Source: a virus. Taken from it: 30,968 nucleotides of DNA. This document shows positions 21,080 to 29,245 of the stretch, one piece after another. Location: the IMG/VR virus record IMGVR_UViG_3300025872_000203, positions 1 through 30,968 of that record. One strand, 5' to 3'. Made by a program: the position numbers and the translations under genes. The notes under the pieces were generated by a model, which ran no database searches, was not told the DNA's origin, and saw only the letters and a program-made list of their open reading frames with translations. Each line of letters starts with the position of its first letter. The first letter of the stretch is position 1.

Positions 21080-22312
21080 TCAGGAGGTCGCCTTGGCGAG
21101 CCGGCCGACGAACTCGGGGCCGTGGTTCAGCACGCCGAGGCGGCTGGAAGCCACGAACAGCGTCTGCCGCGACCGGACGAGGAGCTCCTTCGCAACGTCG
21201 ATCTTGATGCCCTCGGCCGCGAGGCCGACGGCGGTCGACTTGCTGAAGTCGCCGTAGAGGGCCAGCGTGGTCGCCGGCATTCCCTTGGCGATGAAGACCG
21301 GAGCACCGTAGACCGTCGGGACGACCCGGCCGCCGCCGACCGTCATGGTCGTCTGCTGGGCGGCCCACAGCTTCATCAGGTCGACGTAGCCGGCCTTCGA
21401 GCAGACCCAGGCACCGGTGCCCATGATCGTCTCGTCGACCTTCCCGGTCACGTCCGCGAGGTTCGCGGCCGTGGTCGAGGAGTTGAGAGCCACGGTCACC
21501 GTGTTCGGGTTGCCGCTGATCGCGGCCACCGCGGCAGGAAGGCCGGTGATCGTCGGGCTCGACGTGTTGCCCGTCAGCCACTTCTGGTCATACCAGACCG
21601 CGAACCCGTAGGACACGCGGTCGACGATCAGACCGGCCACGTCGATCGGCGAGTCGTTCAGGAGAGCGTTCGACACGGCGACCGAGCCGCCGGCCTCGTA
21701 GAGGGTCAGCGTCGGGCCGCTGGTCGAGAGGTCCTGGTCGGTGAAGGCCGAGCCCTCGCCGGCGAACGAGACCGTGAAGTCGCCGCTCTTCGGGAGGTTG
21801 ATGCTCTGACCCTTGGGACGGAACATGCTCGCGAGCTGCATGGCGACCGACTGGTACTGGAGCCGGTTGACGATCGCGTCGTAGAGCTCGGTCACGACGT
21901 AGGAGTCGCCGTAGCCCGAGACGGTCTCGCCCATCGCCCGCTTCTCGCCGTTGGCGAGGCGGACGAGGAACTCGCCCACGTCGGCCGCGACCTTCGCCGA
22001 GCGGAAGGCCCGGACGCCGCCTCGGATGTCGGGCCGCTCGGAGGGTTCGGGGGAGATCGCCTCCTCGGCCGGCTTCGGCGAGCTGGGCGAGGTGCCCGTC
22101 ACGCCGCGGAGGGCGGCGAGCTTCTCGTCGAGGGCCCGCTCGGCGGCCGCCTCGTTCGCGATCACGTCCGACCGCTCGGAGAGAGCGGCGAGCCGCTCCT
22201 CGACCCTCGCCTTCTCGGCGTCGTCGGCCGGCTCGATGGCGCGAAGGTCGTTGATCTCGGCCGCGACCTTCGCGGCCTCGTCCTGGATGCGTGCGAGCTT
22301 GGGCGACGGCAT
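21080..22312 (-). CDS. Major capsid protein, HK97 fold
   Basis: A 410-aa protein. The first ~100 residues are a charged coiled-coil (AARIQDE-like start; KARVEERLAALSERSDVIAN), matching the scaffold delta-domain cut off by the protease. The mature part begins near RPDIRGGVRAFRSA. It has the HK97 pattern: AMGETVSGYGDSYVVTELYD, the E-loop/A-domain segments INLPKSGDFTVSFAGEGSAF and LTLYEAGGSVAVSNALLND, and the late strand GDFSKSTAVGLAAEGIKIDV. AAGG is 6 nt upstream. Gene order portal-protease-capsid is kept, but with a six-gene insertion before the capsid. Confidence 0.93.
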   Translation of the reverse strand: MPSPKLARIQDEAAKVAAEINDLRAIEPADDAEKARVEERLAALSERSDVIANEAAAERALDEKLAALRGVTGTSPSSPKPAEEAISPEPSERPDIRGGVRAFRSAKVAADVGEFLVRLANGEKRAMGETVSGYGDSYVVTELYDAIVNRLQYQSVAMQLASMFRPKGQSINLPKSGDFTVSFAGEGSAFTDQDLSTSGPTLTLYEAGGSVAVSNALLNDSPIDVAGLIVDRVSYGFAVWYDQKWLTGNTSSPTITGLPAAVAAISGNPNTVTVALNSSTTAANLADVTGKVDETIMGTGAWVCSKAGYVDLMKLWAAQQTTMTVGGGRVVPTVYGAPVFIAKGMPATTLALYGDFSKSTAVGLAAEGIKIDVAKELLVRSRQTLFVASSRLGVLNHGPEFVGRLAKATS

Positions 22313-22370
22313 GGCATTCCCTTCGTGTTCGTGTGGTGTCCTTACCGCACGCCACGATAGGGCCGTTCGT

Positions 22371-22385
22371 CCCGGCAGAATCTCG
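22371..22385. repeat. 15-nt intergenic repeat, copy 1
   Basis: Identical to 27562-27576. It lies in the 95-nt gap 22313-22407 before the capsid gene, inside a 7-bp inverted pair ACGATAG (22354-22360) / CTATCGT (22394-22400). I see no clear -35/-10. Confidence 0.5.
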
Positions 22386-22407
22386 CAGGCGTTCTATCGT
22401 AGGACGA

Positions 22408-22704
22408 TCAGCGACACGTTCCGGACGTGCATGTCTTCGCGCGCTCGGCAACGCATCGAGGGCACTTGCACGCGCAGCGCTGCTCGATCCGTCCGTCTGG
22501 CTTCCACACCCCGCGGACGCATGTCTGGCCGCAGTCGCAGGCCGTCGGCGTCGGTGCCGGCGACGGAGCCGCCTCGGGCAGCATCGAGGCGCGAGCCGCC
22601 GACACGGCCGCGGCCGCCTTCGGGGCCTCGAGATCGACGGCCCGAGGATCCGACGAGAGCCAGACCAGGATCGCGACGAAGGCGTTCCAGATTCCGGAGA
22701 GCAT
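22408..22704 (-). CDS. Small membrane protein with Cys-rich C-terminus
   Basis: A 98-aa protein whose ATG at 22704 overlaps the upstream stop (TGATG). Residues 1-18 (LSGIWNAFVAILVWL) form one membrane helix. A Pro/Ala linker (AAPSPAPTPTACD) separates it from a cysteine-rich end with eight or more Cys: CDCGQTC, CACKCPRC and CTSGTC. That end could bind zinc or form disulfides. It lies between another membrane protein and the capsid gene. The function is unknown. Confidence 0.6.
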   Translation of the reverse strand: MLSGIWNAFVAILVWLSSDPRAVDLEAPKAAAAVSAARASMLPEAAPSPAPTPTACDCGQTCVRGVWKPDGRIEQRCACKCPRCVAERAKTCTSGTCR

Positions 22705-22961
22705 CACCAGCCCCTTCCGTGTTGCACGATCGGGTAGCCGTCTTCGCCGATGCTCGCGGCCCTCGCGACGTGGTGGTCCGGCTGCTGATCCTCGGGCGGC
22801 TTCTCGGCCAGGAGAGCGACCCAGAGCAGGCTCCGAGCGGCCCTGGCGATCCAGCGGACGACCGGACGCTCGGACGGCTTCGGAGTGGTGTCGTGCGACG
22901 ACGCGAGCCAGTAGCCGACGACTAGGGCGACGACGACAGCGGCGAGAGTTCGGCGATCCAT
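22704..22961 (-). CDS. Small membrane protein
   Basis: An 85-aa protein from an ATG at 22961 with GAGG 6 nt upstream. Residues about 5-20 (TLAAVVVALVVGYWLAS) are a membrane helix, with a weaker second one at WIARAARSLLWVALLA. The tail is polar (EKPPEDQQPDHHVARAA). It follows the peptidase gene by 8 nt. Paired small membrane proteins near a peptidase suggest a lysis or envelope role, unproven. Confidence 0.6.
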   Translation of the reverse strand: MDRRTLAAVVVALVVGYWLASSHDTTPKPSERPVVRWIARAARSLLWVALLAEKPPEDQQPDHHVARAASIGEDGYPIVQHGRGW

Positions 22962-22969
22962 GTCAGACC

Positions 22970-24100
22970 TCAGGGCGACAGCGTGAACGTGAACGGAGCG
23001 AACAGGTCGGCGATCGTTTCGGGCGGTGCCGGCGTGAGCCAGTTTCCGTTGTGGAGGTCACGCCAGCCGAAGCCGGCGACCGAGCCGACAGCGAACGAGT
23101 CCTTCTGCCGGAGCATCGACTCGACGACGGGCCGCGTCACCCAGAACGAGCCGTCGGGCTGGTCTGGCGGAAACTTGCCGCGATAGGTGATCCATTTCGG
23201 ACCCCACGAGTTCAGGCACAGGAGAGCGTCGGACGGGCTGCCGTTCTTCTGGTAGCGGACCGCGATAAAGCACATCTCGTGGGCCCACTGGCCCGAGGCC
23301 GCGGCGTAGCCCTGCTGATCGGTGACGCTCGCGAATCCCTGCATCGACGCGACCGGGATCGGGAAGCCGGCCTCGATCGCGGCGGCCGCCTCGGCCCAGG
23401 TCGTGACCATCGCGACATGTTGGGCCGGATGTCGCTTCGCGATCGCGTCGAGCTTTCCGCCGTCGCCCTGTCCGCCGCAGCCGTACGCGCCCCACTCTTT
23501 CGCCCGATTCGCCGAGTAGGCCGACAGGTCATAGCGGTCGAACTTCTCGCGGTAGACGACGCCCCAGTCGCGAACGAACCGGGCGGCGGCCGCCCCGAAC
23601 GATCCGTCGGAATAGCCGCCGACCGGCGACGAGCCGTCACCACTTCGGCCCCTGGCCTCGACGCGCGAGCCGCCATAGATCGCTTCGGTGCTTGGGAAGA
23701 GCGGAGGCTCGGAAAGTCGGCCTGTCTCCCAGTCGACGGCCTGGGCGACGTAGACGCCGTGGGACCAGCCCCACGACACGCAGTCCCCGATTCCTTGCCG
23801 CTCGACGATCCACGGCTTTCCGTAGCGTGCGACGTGCGCCCGGTTCGCGGCCCGATAGAGAAACGTGTCGACGCCTTTCGCCTCGCGGACCGTCTCGGCC
23901 CCGGCCTGCCGGAACAGCGGCTCGGGCAGCTCGGCGAGGAACGCCTCGACGCCTTGCGGGTCGGGACGGTAGCCAAAGTTTTCGTCGCCCGGCCACGCCG
24001 ACGGGCCTGGGCCTCGATCAAGGCCTGCGACGATCGCGGCGGCCGCCAGCCCGAGGAGCAGAGCGACCGCCAGCCAGCGGAGAGCGTTATCGCGAGGCAT
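22970..24100 (-). CDS. Membrane-anchored papain-like cysteine peptidase
   Basis: A 376-aa protein from an ATG at 24100 with GAGGG 9 nt upstream. An N-terminal helix (LRWLAVALLLGLAAAAIVAG) anchors or exports it. The catalytic set of the papain fold is present: Gln102 (oxyanion) and Cys107 in RQGIGDCVSWGWS, His274 in QWAHEMCFIAV, and Asn297 in LCLNSWGP. IYGGSRVEARG, YSDGSFGAAAARFVRDWGV and ANRAKEWGAYGC are segments I recall from planctomycete relatives. The substrate could be envelope or host protein, peptidoglycan cross-links, or virion. It lies inside the capsid operon, which is unusual. Fold and active site are strong; the role is inferred. Confidence 0.85.
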   Translation of the reverse strand: MPRDNALRWLAVALLLGLAAAAIVAGLDRGPGPSAWPGDENFGYRPDPQGVEAFLAELPEPLFRQAGAETVREAKGVDTFLYRAANRAHVARYGKPWIVERQGIGDCVSWGWSHGVYVAQAVDWETGRLSEPPLFPSTEAIYGGSRVEARGRSGDGSSPVGGYSDGSFGAAAARFVRDWGVVYREKFDRYDLSAYSANRAKEWGAYGCGGQGDGGKLDAIAKRHPAQHVAMVTTWAEAAAAIEAGFPIPVASMQGFASVTDQQGYAAASGQWAHEMCFIAVRYQKNGSPSDALLCLNSWGPKWITYRGKFPPDQPDGSFWVTRPVVESMLRQKDSFAVGSVAGFGWRDLHNGNWLTPAPPETIADLFAPFTFTLSP

Positions 24101-24632
24101 CGGCAGCAGCCCTCGCGATGTCACGGTAGGCCGCCACCCACGCCGACCGCTGGGCCGGCGTCAGCGGACCGCCGGATGTCCCGGCCGTCGCGTCGAGGTG
24201 CGACTTGATGGCCTCGCGGGCTCGCGGGTGCTTCTCGCCAAGCGACACGCCACGGCATCGCAGCTCTCGGGCCCGCTGCCGCAGATCGTCGACCGCGACG
24301 CCTGTCCTGATCAGCGGCTCGGTCTGCATTCCATCCCACTCGACCTCCGAGGCGAGTTCGTCCATCAAGGCCGACACGGTCGCGGCGTCGGCCGCCGCGT
24401 CGGGGCCGACAAACGTCCCGCGAAGATTCAGCCCGCCGGGGGCCGGGCCTGGGACCGGTGTCGGTGCCGGCGGCGAGGACTGGGCCCACGCGTAGGCGGC
24501 CGCCGCAAGAAGGGCCGCCCCGACGACGTGTCTCCGCTCAATGGCCGGCAGCGACACGGTCGAGGCGTACTGGTTCAACTTGTCGCCAGCGAACGCATAC
24601 GCCGCGGCGGCGATCAGGAGCGCGACGATCAT
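24087..24632 (-). CDS. Two-helix membrane protein
   Basis: A 181-aa protein, ATG 24632 overlapping the upstream stop. Two membrane helices: IVALLIAAAAYAFAGD at the start and VVGAALLAAAAYAWAQ near residues 36-51. A Pro-rich linker (PPAPTPVPGPAPGG) leads to a helical domain with DDLRQRARELRCRGVSLG and TPAQRSAWVAAYRDIAR. The peptidase start overlaps its end. Such an arrangement resembles spanin or accessory lysis proteins in shape only. Confidence 0.65.
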   Translation of the reverse strand: MIVALLIAAAAYAFAGDKLNQYASTVSLPAIERRHVVGAALLAAAAYAWAQSSPPAPTPVPGPAPGGLNLRGTFVGPDAAADAATVSALMDELASEVEWDGMQTEPLIRTGVAVDDLRQRARELRCRGVSLGEKHPRAREAIKSHLDATAGTSGGPLTPAQRSAWVAAYRDIARAAADASR

Positions 24633-25006
24633 CGGGCAAGCCTCACAAGCGGAAGGAGCTGCTCGAGCACGCCGCCCGCGAGAGCCAGGACGAGCGACCG
24701 CACAGCCGGACGGGCGACGAGCCAGATCGGGTAGAGCGTCACAGGGACCGCGTAGTCGGCGACCGCGTCAAACAGCCTGGCGACGGCGTCGAGGGCCATG
24801 GCTTTTTTCTCAGCGCCAGAAAGCGTCGACACGGAGTCGAGAGCCGACACGACTAGCCGAAGCAGGGCGAGGAGCAGCTCGCCGAACTCGCCCCACGTCA
24901 GCCCGTCGGATGCCGCGACCTTCGCAGACGCGATGTAGGTCGTGATCTTGTCAAGGAGGCCCGGCTGGTCGACGGCCTTCGTGATCGGGACGACCGTGAT
25001 ACTCAT
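24629..25006 (-). CDS. Holin-like or amphipathic membrane protein
   Basis: A 125-aa protein from an ATG at 25006. Residues include LTWGEFGELLLALLRLVVSA, then LSGAEKKAMALDAVARLFDA and PVTLYPIWLVARPAVRSLVL, ending LAGGVLEQLLPLVRLA. The 'G-x-E-K-K-x-x-x-L-x-x-V' helix is reminiscent of phage holin-type proteins. Hydrophobic helices suggest membrane association. The ATG overlaps the zinc-ribbon stop. Holin is a suggestion. Confidence 0.55.
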   Translation of the reverse strand: MSITVVPITKAVDQPGLLDKITTYIASAKVAASDGLTWGEFGELLLALLRLVVSALDSVSTLSGAEKKAMALDAVARLFDAVADYAVPVTLYPIWLVARPAVRSLVLALAGGVLEQLLPLVRLAR

Positions 25007-25158
25007 CGTTTCCGTCTCCAGATTTGATCGGCCGGGACGACTTGCCGGCGACGCTGCCGACAGGTCTGACACTCGACGTAGCGGACCTGGCGGTCGCCGG
25101 CCCGCTTCGACGACTCGACGCGGCAGCGGCCGCCGCAGGTAGGGCACTCAGCCGGCAT
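25003..25158 (-). CDS. 51-aa zinc-ribbon microprotein
   Basis: An ATG at 25158 opens a frame to 25003 encoding two CxxC pairs: CPTCGG at the start and ECQTCRQ after a 21-residue spacer. The tail is basic (RQRRRQVV... IWRRKR). This is the shape of a zinc ribbon that could bind nucleic acid or protein. The start overlaps the protease stop by 11 nt, and its TGA overlaps the next ATG, supporting real translation. Confidence 0.7.
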   Translation of the reverse strand: MPAECPTCGGRCRVESSKRAGDRQVRYVECQTCRQRRRQVVPADQIWRRKR

Positions 25159-26143
25159 GTACCTTCATCCTGGCGACGGCGGCCGCGGCGGCTGCCCTGG
25201 CTCCGGCCAGGGTCGAGACCTTCACCGATCGCGACGGAGTACCGTCGTTTCCAGCGGCCGAGACGATCCCCTCCGGGTAGTCGTCGACCCACACGTCGAC
25301 CGCGAGGCCGGCAGCGGCCGCCGCGTCGCGCTTCTGGGTGTCAGGGCCGCAGAGGATCAGGTCAGCGATGTCGAGGTCCGCGAACGCGAGCCGCAGCTCC
25401 TCGCGGTTCGCCTCGTCGTTCTCGCGTCGCGAGATGCAGACGACCTTGTTCCCGGCGTTCGTCGCCATCGAAACAAACGACCGCCAGAGGCCGGGGGCCG
25501 CGGTGAACGTCCGGTCGTAGTCGAGCGAGATCACCAGTCCGCGGCCTTGCTCCCGATGCTGGACGAGCCCTCGGGCTGCCTTCCACGCGGAGAGGGAGCG
25601 AAGGCCGACGGAGCTGTTTGGGTAGGCTGCGTGGGTTACTGGGCTCACGTCGAAGATCGCCGCCTCGGTGATCGTCCTCGTCACGTTGCCGGCTGGATCC
25701 TCGTCCCACGATTCGCATCGTGCATCGGTCAGCGAGAACGCGAACGACGACCCGAAGATGTAGCGGTCGCGGATCAGCGGGACGACCTCGGCCGTCGTCG
25801 GCGTGCCGACGGGCGGGGTCGCTCGAAACACGAGGCCCTTGTCGGTCTCCTCGATCGACAGCGTCCCATTCGTGGTCCGGCCGAGGACCTTGGAGTCCTC
25901 GTGGTTGTATTTCGCGACGACGTCCGCCTGGCCTCGCGGGTCGTTCGGCGATCGGTCGAGCCACTTGCGAAACGCTCCAGGCATGAAGCGTTCCTTGAAC
26001 CCGCCGAGGTCCACCGACCACTTGTTCCACGGCGGGGCCATGCCGACGATCACCGGGCGGCCGTCGGCTCGTTCTTCGAGCCGCAGTTCGACGTCTGGGT
26101 CGTTCGCCTGCGAGAGATAGCGGGTCTCGATCTGATTCGGCAT
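25148..26143 (-). CDS. HK97-type prohead protease fused to a HAD-like domain
   Basis: A 331-aa protein; the ATG at 26143 lies 2 nt past the portal stop. Residues 1-190 are a U35 protease: GRPVIVGMAPPWNKWS, GGFKERFMPGAF, His81 in YNHEDSKVLGR, Ser132/133 in IFGSSFAFS, and FDVSPVTHAAYPNSSVG. It cleaves the capsid delta-domain and itself. Residues about 203-300 are different: VISLDYDRTFTAAP (HAD motif I, D208/D210), VVCISRRE (motif II), a late Lys271, and VWVDDYPEG (acidic motif IV, D287/D288). This HAD-like part is normally a separate protein. The reading frame is continuous. The fold calls are strong, the fused function is unknown. Confidence 0.87.
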   Translation of the reverse strand: MPNQIETRYLSQANDPDVELRLEERADGRPVIVGMAPPWNKWSVDLGGFKERFMPGAFRKWLDRSPNDPRGQADVVAKYNHEDSKVLGRTTNGTLSIEETDKGLVFRATPPVGTPTTAEVVPLIRDRYIFGSSFAFSLTDARCESWDEDPAGNVTRTITEAAIFDVSPVTHAAYPNSSVGLRSLSAWKAARGLVQHREQGRGLVISLDYDRTFTAAPGLWRSFVSMATNAGNKVVCISRRENDEANREELRLAFADLDIADLILCGPDTQKRDAAAAAGLAVDVWVDDYPEGIVSAAGNDGTPSRSVKVSTLAGARAAAAAAVARMKVHAG

Positions 26144-26145
26144 GG

Positions 26146-27537
26146 TCAGGTTCCCGTCGTGGCGTCTGGCATGGTCTGCGGATCGGCCGAGGTCGGATCG
26201 TTCGGCATGTGGTCGCCTGATGTCGGATCTGCTGGAGGCTGCGGATCGGCGGCGGCTGCCGGAGGCTCGCCACCAGCGGCCCCGGCCTGGGCGGCCGCGG
26301 CGTCGAGCGTCGAGAACCCGAGCTGCACGAAGGTCTGATTTGCCGCCGGCGTGTCGAGCAGCTCGAAGTCTTCGCGGTCGCGGATCTCGTTCGGCGTGAT
26401 CGCCCCCATGTTCCAAAGCGACTGGTAGAGGGCGGCCCGGCCCGCGGTGTCGGCCCGCAGGATCCCGCGGGTGTCGAGCTTCGCGTAGACGTTCTCCCCG
26501 TAGACCGGCTGGAGCGCCATGTCGATCGGCGACTCCATCCGGCGAGCCCACGGCAGCAGGCACCAGACCTGGGCCGAGAGGTGCTCCTGCTCGACCGTCG
26601 AATACTTGTTCATCTTGGCGTCGCCGAGAAGCGTCGACGGGACGCCCCAGTGTCGGCAGACATCCGGCAGGATCGCGTCCCGCAGCTCTTGGAACTGCGA
26701 GGCTTCCATCGAGTTGCTCTCGATCGGCTTCAGGCGGGTTTTCTTCGGCAGCACCGCCGCCCGGCCGCGGTTCGCGGCCCCGCCGTAGGCCTCCTGGAGC
26801 ATCTCTCGGATCGCGTCGACCGCCGCGTCGGGGACCTTCTCGTCCGTCTCGAGGACCATGTCAGGCCGGGCCGAGTTGCTCCAGAACGCGGTGGCTGCGG
26901 TGTCGAGCTGCCGGGCGAGGTTGATACTCGTCGCGTTCATCTCGGCAGGGGCGTGGCCGACGATGCCGTTGTCCGAGATCCACCGCCAGTGGAGGACGCG
27001 ATCAGTGAGCGGCTCCCAGACCCCGCGGTCGTTCCAGAACTTGTAGGTCAGCGAGTAGTCGGCGGCGGACTGCTCGACCTTCACGCGTGAAGGGTGGAGC
27101 GGGATCAGTTGCGTCATCCATCCACGCTCGCCAGAGACCACGCGGGCGTAGCCGTTGCCGTGGAGGGCGGTCCAGTAGGCCTGGAGGGTGTAGAAGTCCC
27201 AGGCCGACTGCCAGTTGTTCGGCCGCTTGCGGAGCGTGTAGGCGGCGGGGATGTCGGCCTTCTGCTTCCGGCCGTCCGGCATCTCCTGCATGATCTGCAT
27301 CGGGCAGATGCCGACGGCCTGGGCGATCCAGCGGACGACTCCGAAGATGCTCGAGATCCTGACCGCGGTCTCGGGCCCGACGGCCGACGGCAGGATGTCG
27401 CCCCACATGCCGGGGACCGGGAGCGAGGTCCGCCGGAGTTGGATCACGCGCGGGGCCGCGGCGGCCTTTGCCGGAGTCCGGCGGCGGCTGCCGCGGCCTC
27501 CAGTGGTGGACGAGCGGCGATTCGTGGGGCTGGGCAT
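26146..27537 (-). CDS. Portal protein (HK97 family)
   Basis: A 463-aa protein. A basic N-terminus leads to AVRISSIFGVVRWIAQAVGI and YTLRKRPNNWQSAWDFYTLQ. WTALHGNGYARVVSG, MTQLIPLHPSRVKVEQ and RVLHWRWISDNGIVGHAPAE follow. The crown/clip part has CRHWGVPSTLLGD, then KYSTVEQEHLSAQVWCLLPW. These are the standard landmarks of lambda/HK97 portals. The C-terminus is a Pro/Asp/Ala tail with DPTS repeats, common and unimportant. It forms the DNA entry ring. A 40-nt gap separates it from the terminase gene. Confidence 0.95.
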   Translation of the reverse strand: MPSPTNRRSSTTGGRGSRRRTPAKAAAAPRVIQLRRTSLPVPGMWGDILPSAVGPETAVRISSIFGVVRWIAQAVGICPMQIMQEMPDGRKQKADIPAAYTLRKRPNNWQSAWDFYTLQAYWTALHGNGYARVVSGERGWMTQLIPLHPSRVKVEQSAADYSLTYKFWNDRGVWEPLTDRVLHWRWISDNGIVGHAPAEMNATSINLARQLDTAATAFWSNSARPDMVLETDEKVPDAAVDAIREMLQEAYGGAANRGRAAVLPKKTRLKPIESNSMEASQFQELRDAILPDVCRHWGVPSTLLGDAKMNKYSTVEQEHLSAQVWCLLPWARRMESPIDMALQPVYGENVYAKLDTRGILRADTAGRAALYQSLWNMGAITPNEIRDREDFELLDTPAANQTFVQLGFSTLDAAAAQAGAAGGEPPAAAADPQPPADPTSGDHMPNDPTSADPQTMPDATTGT

Positions 27538-27561
27538 GGCTGCCAGTTTCCCCCGCGATCA

Positions 27562-27576
27562 CCCGGCAGAATCTCG
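27562..27576. repeat. 15-nt intergenic repeat, copy 2
   Basis: CCCGGCAGAATCTCG occurs here between terminase and portal genes and again, exactly, at 22371-22385 before the capsid gene. In transcription direction it reads CGAGATTCTGCCGGG. A related sequence lacking two G lies near 9500. It might be a late-gene signal. Confidence 0.5.
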
Positions 27577-27577
27577 G

Positions 27578-29245
27578 CTAGATCAGCCGGACCTTCCAGT
27601 CGTCGAGGTTCGCGGCCTCGCCTGTGTCCTCGTCGGTGGACGCCAGCGCGAGGGCATTCACGAGCGCCGCGATCCCGTCGATCTTCTCGTTCGACTTCGC
27701 CTTGTCCGGTTTGATCATTCCCGTGGGATCGGTGTAGACGCAAACATTGTTCGCGTTCCAGGCAGCCACGGGATTCGCTCCCGTGCGGAGTCGCTTCTCG
27801 ACGACCAGGGCCTCGAGCAGTTTGCACGACGAGTTGAGATAGGCCGTCCGCTGCGGGATGTCGCGCGTCGTGATCCCCTCGCGTTGGAGCAGCGTCTCCA
27901 GGGCCCCGGCCTGCCACGGGTCGCAGCCCACGGCCTTGATCTCGTGAGTCTCGCCATATGCCACGATGTCGCGGGCCACCGATTCGTGATCGAGCCGGTG
28001 GCCGTCGGTCACCGTGACCCAGCCGTCGCGGATCCACGCGTCGTATGGGATCCCCTCGCGGACGCGATCTGCCACGGTCTCGCGTGGGACCCAGTAGCGC
28101 CACTCGACCGAATAGGACCCGTCCGATTCCTTGAACACGAACGCGGCCGCGGTCATGTCGAGGTTGCTCGCCAGGTCGACGCCGACCCAGCACGGGCGGC
28201 CGGCGAGCGGAGCGAGCGGGGCTGAGTTGCACTTCGCCCAGTCGTCGCCGTGGAACCAGCGAGCGTCGGCCTGTGCCCAGATTCCGAGCCGGTATCTGAG
28301 GAACGCCGTCATCTTCGTCGGGGCCGTGAGGGCGTCGGCGTAGTCGGCCGCGAAGTCCTTCTCGGTGATCGTGACGCCTATCGACGGGTTCGCCTCACGC
28401 CACACTTCCGGGTCGCCGTAGCCGCGAGGGTCGTCCGGCTTCGCCTCGTAGATCTTCCCAAAGAATGTCGGGTTCGCGGCTGGGTTTGCTTGGACCAGCC
28501 GGGCGTCCTCGTACCATCGAAAGCCAATCCCGTTCCGCGACTCGCCGGCCGTCGAGATCGCGACGACGAGCGGCTGGGATCTCGCGGCCCCGGCGTAGGT
28601 CAGGGCCTGGACGAGGTCCGGCTTCCTGTGAGCGTGTAGCTCGTCGATCACGACGGACGACGCGTCGATACCTTCAGCCCTCCACGAGTCGGCGGCGAGG
28701 CAGGTGTATCGGCTGGCCGTCGGCTTGTGGACGATGGTCGACCGCGAGTCGATCACCTCGAGGGCTCGCGTCAGCTCGGGGTTTGCCCTGACACTCGCGG
28801 CGACGGCACGGTATATGAGCCCGGCCTGGATTCGGTCCACTGCCGCTCCGTAGACCGCGGCCCCCGGCTCGCCGTCGGCCAGGAGGTGATACAGGACCAG
28901 GGCAGCCATCAGCGACGACTTCCCGTTCTTCTTACTGACGAAGATCGCGGCCCGGCGGTAGCGTCGCAGCCCGTCGTCGTCGACCCAGCCGTAGAGCGGT
29001 TCGATGATGTCGTGGATCTGCCACGGCATCAGCTTCATCGGCTTCCCGGCAAACTTCCGGCCGCTCGTCATCGTGACAAACTGCTGGACGAACTTCACGA
29101 CCCGGTCGGCTCGCTCCTGCTCGAACGTGTAGCCGGCGACGTACTCCGGCCTCCGCTTCCAGGCCGGGCCGCGAGGCTTTCGCGGTGCGGCCGGCTTAGG
29201 CGCGGCCTTCGATGAACGCTTGGAGCGTGTCTCGGACTTCGCCAC
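27578..29245 (-). CDS. terL: Terminase large subunit
   Basis: A 555-aa protein. A basic start is followed by an adenine/Q-like region MPWQIHDIIEPLYGW (about 73-87). Walker A is IFVSKKNGKSSL (102-112), the terminase-1 variant with Lys and Ser. Walker B is SVVIDELHAHRKPD (197-210), then coupling motif VVAISTAGE. The nuclease domain begins with VGVDLASNLDMTA (D357 metal ligand) and continues through VGCDPWQAGAL and KIDGIAALVNALALA (late Asp). This is the two-domain ATPase/nuclease that packages DNA. It overlaps the end of the small subunit gene by 50 nt. Confidence 0.95.
   Translation of the reverse strand: MAKSETRSKRSSKAAPKPAAPRKPRGPAWKRRPEYVAGYTFEQERADRVVKFVQQFVTMTSGRKFAGKPMKLMPWQIHDIIEPLYGWVDDDGLRRYRRAAIFVSKKNGKSSLMAALVLYHLLADGEPGAAVYGAAVDRIQAGLIYRAVAASVRANPELTRALEVIDSRSTIVHKPTASRYTCLAADSWRAEGIDASSVVIDELHAHRKPDLVQALTYAGAARSQPLVVAISTAGESRNGIGFRWYEDARLVQANPAANPTFFGKIYEAKPDDPRGYGDPEVWREANPSIGVTITEKDFAADYADALTAPTKMTAFLRYRLGIWAQADARWFHGDDWAKCNSAPLAPLAGRPCWVGVDLASNLDMTAAAFVFKESDGSYSVEWRYWVPRETVADRVREGIPYDAWIRDGWVTVTDGHRLDHESVARDIVAYGETHEIKAVGCDPWQAGALETLLQREGITTRDIPQRTAYLNSSCKLLEALVVEKRLRTGANPVAAWNANNVCVYTDPTGMIKPDKAKSNEKIDGIAALVNALALASTDEDTGEAANLDDWKVRLI

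Noticed and set aside
21122-22360. 412-codon plus-strand frame
   Set aside because: Antisense to the capsid protein, whose fold and ribosome site are clear.
22427-24208. 593-codon open frame on the plus strand
   Set aside because: It is a shadow of the peptidase and small membrane genes. The GC-rich composition leaves few stops; the product is Arg-rich with no domain, and the opposite strand has clear motifs.
26144-26563. N-terminal extension of the prohead protease
   Set aside because: The extension is out-of-frame portal sequence rich in Arg; the ATG at 26143 gives a standard protease start.
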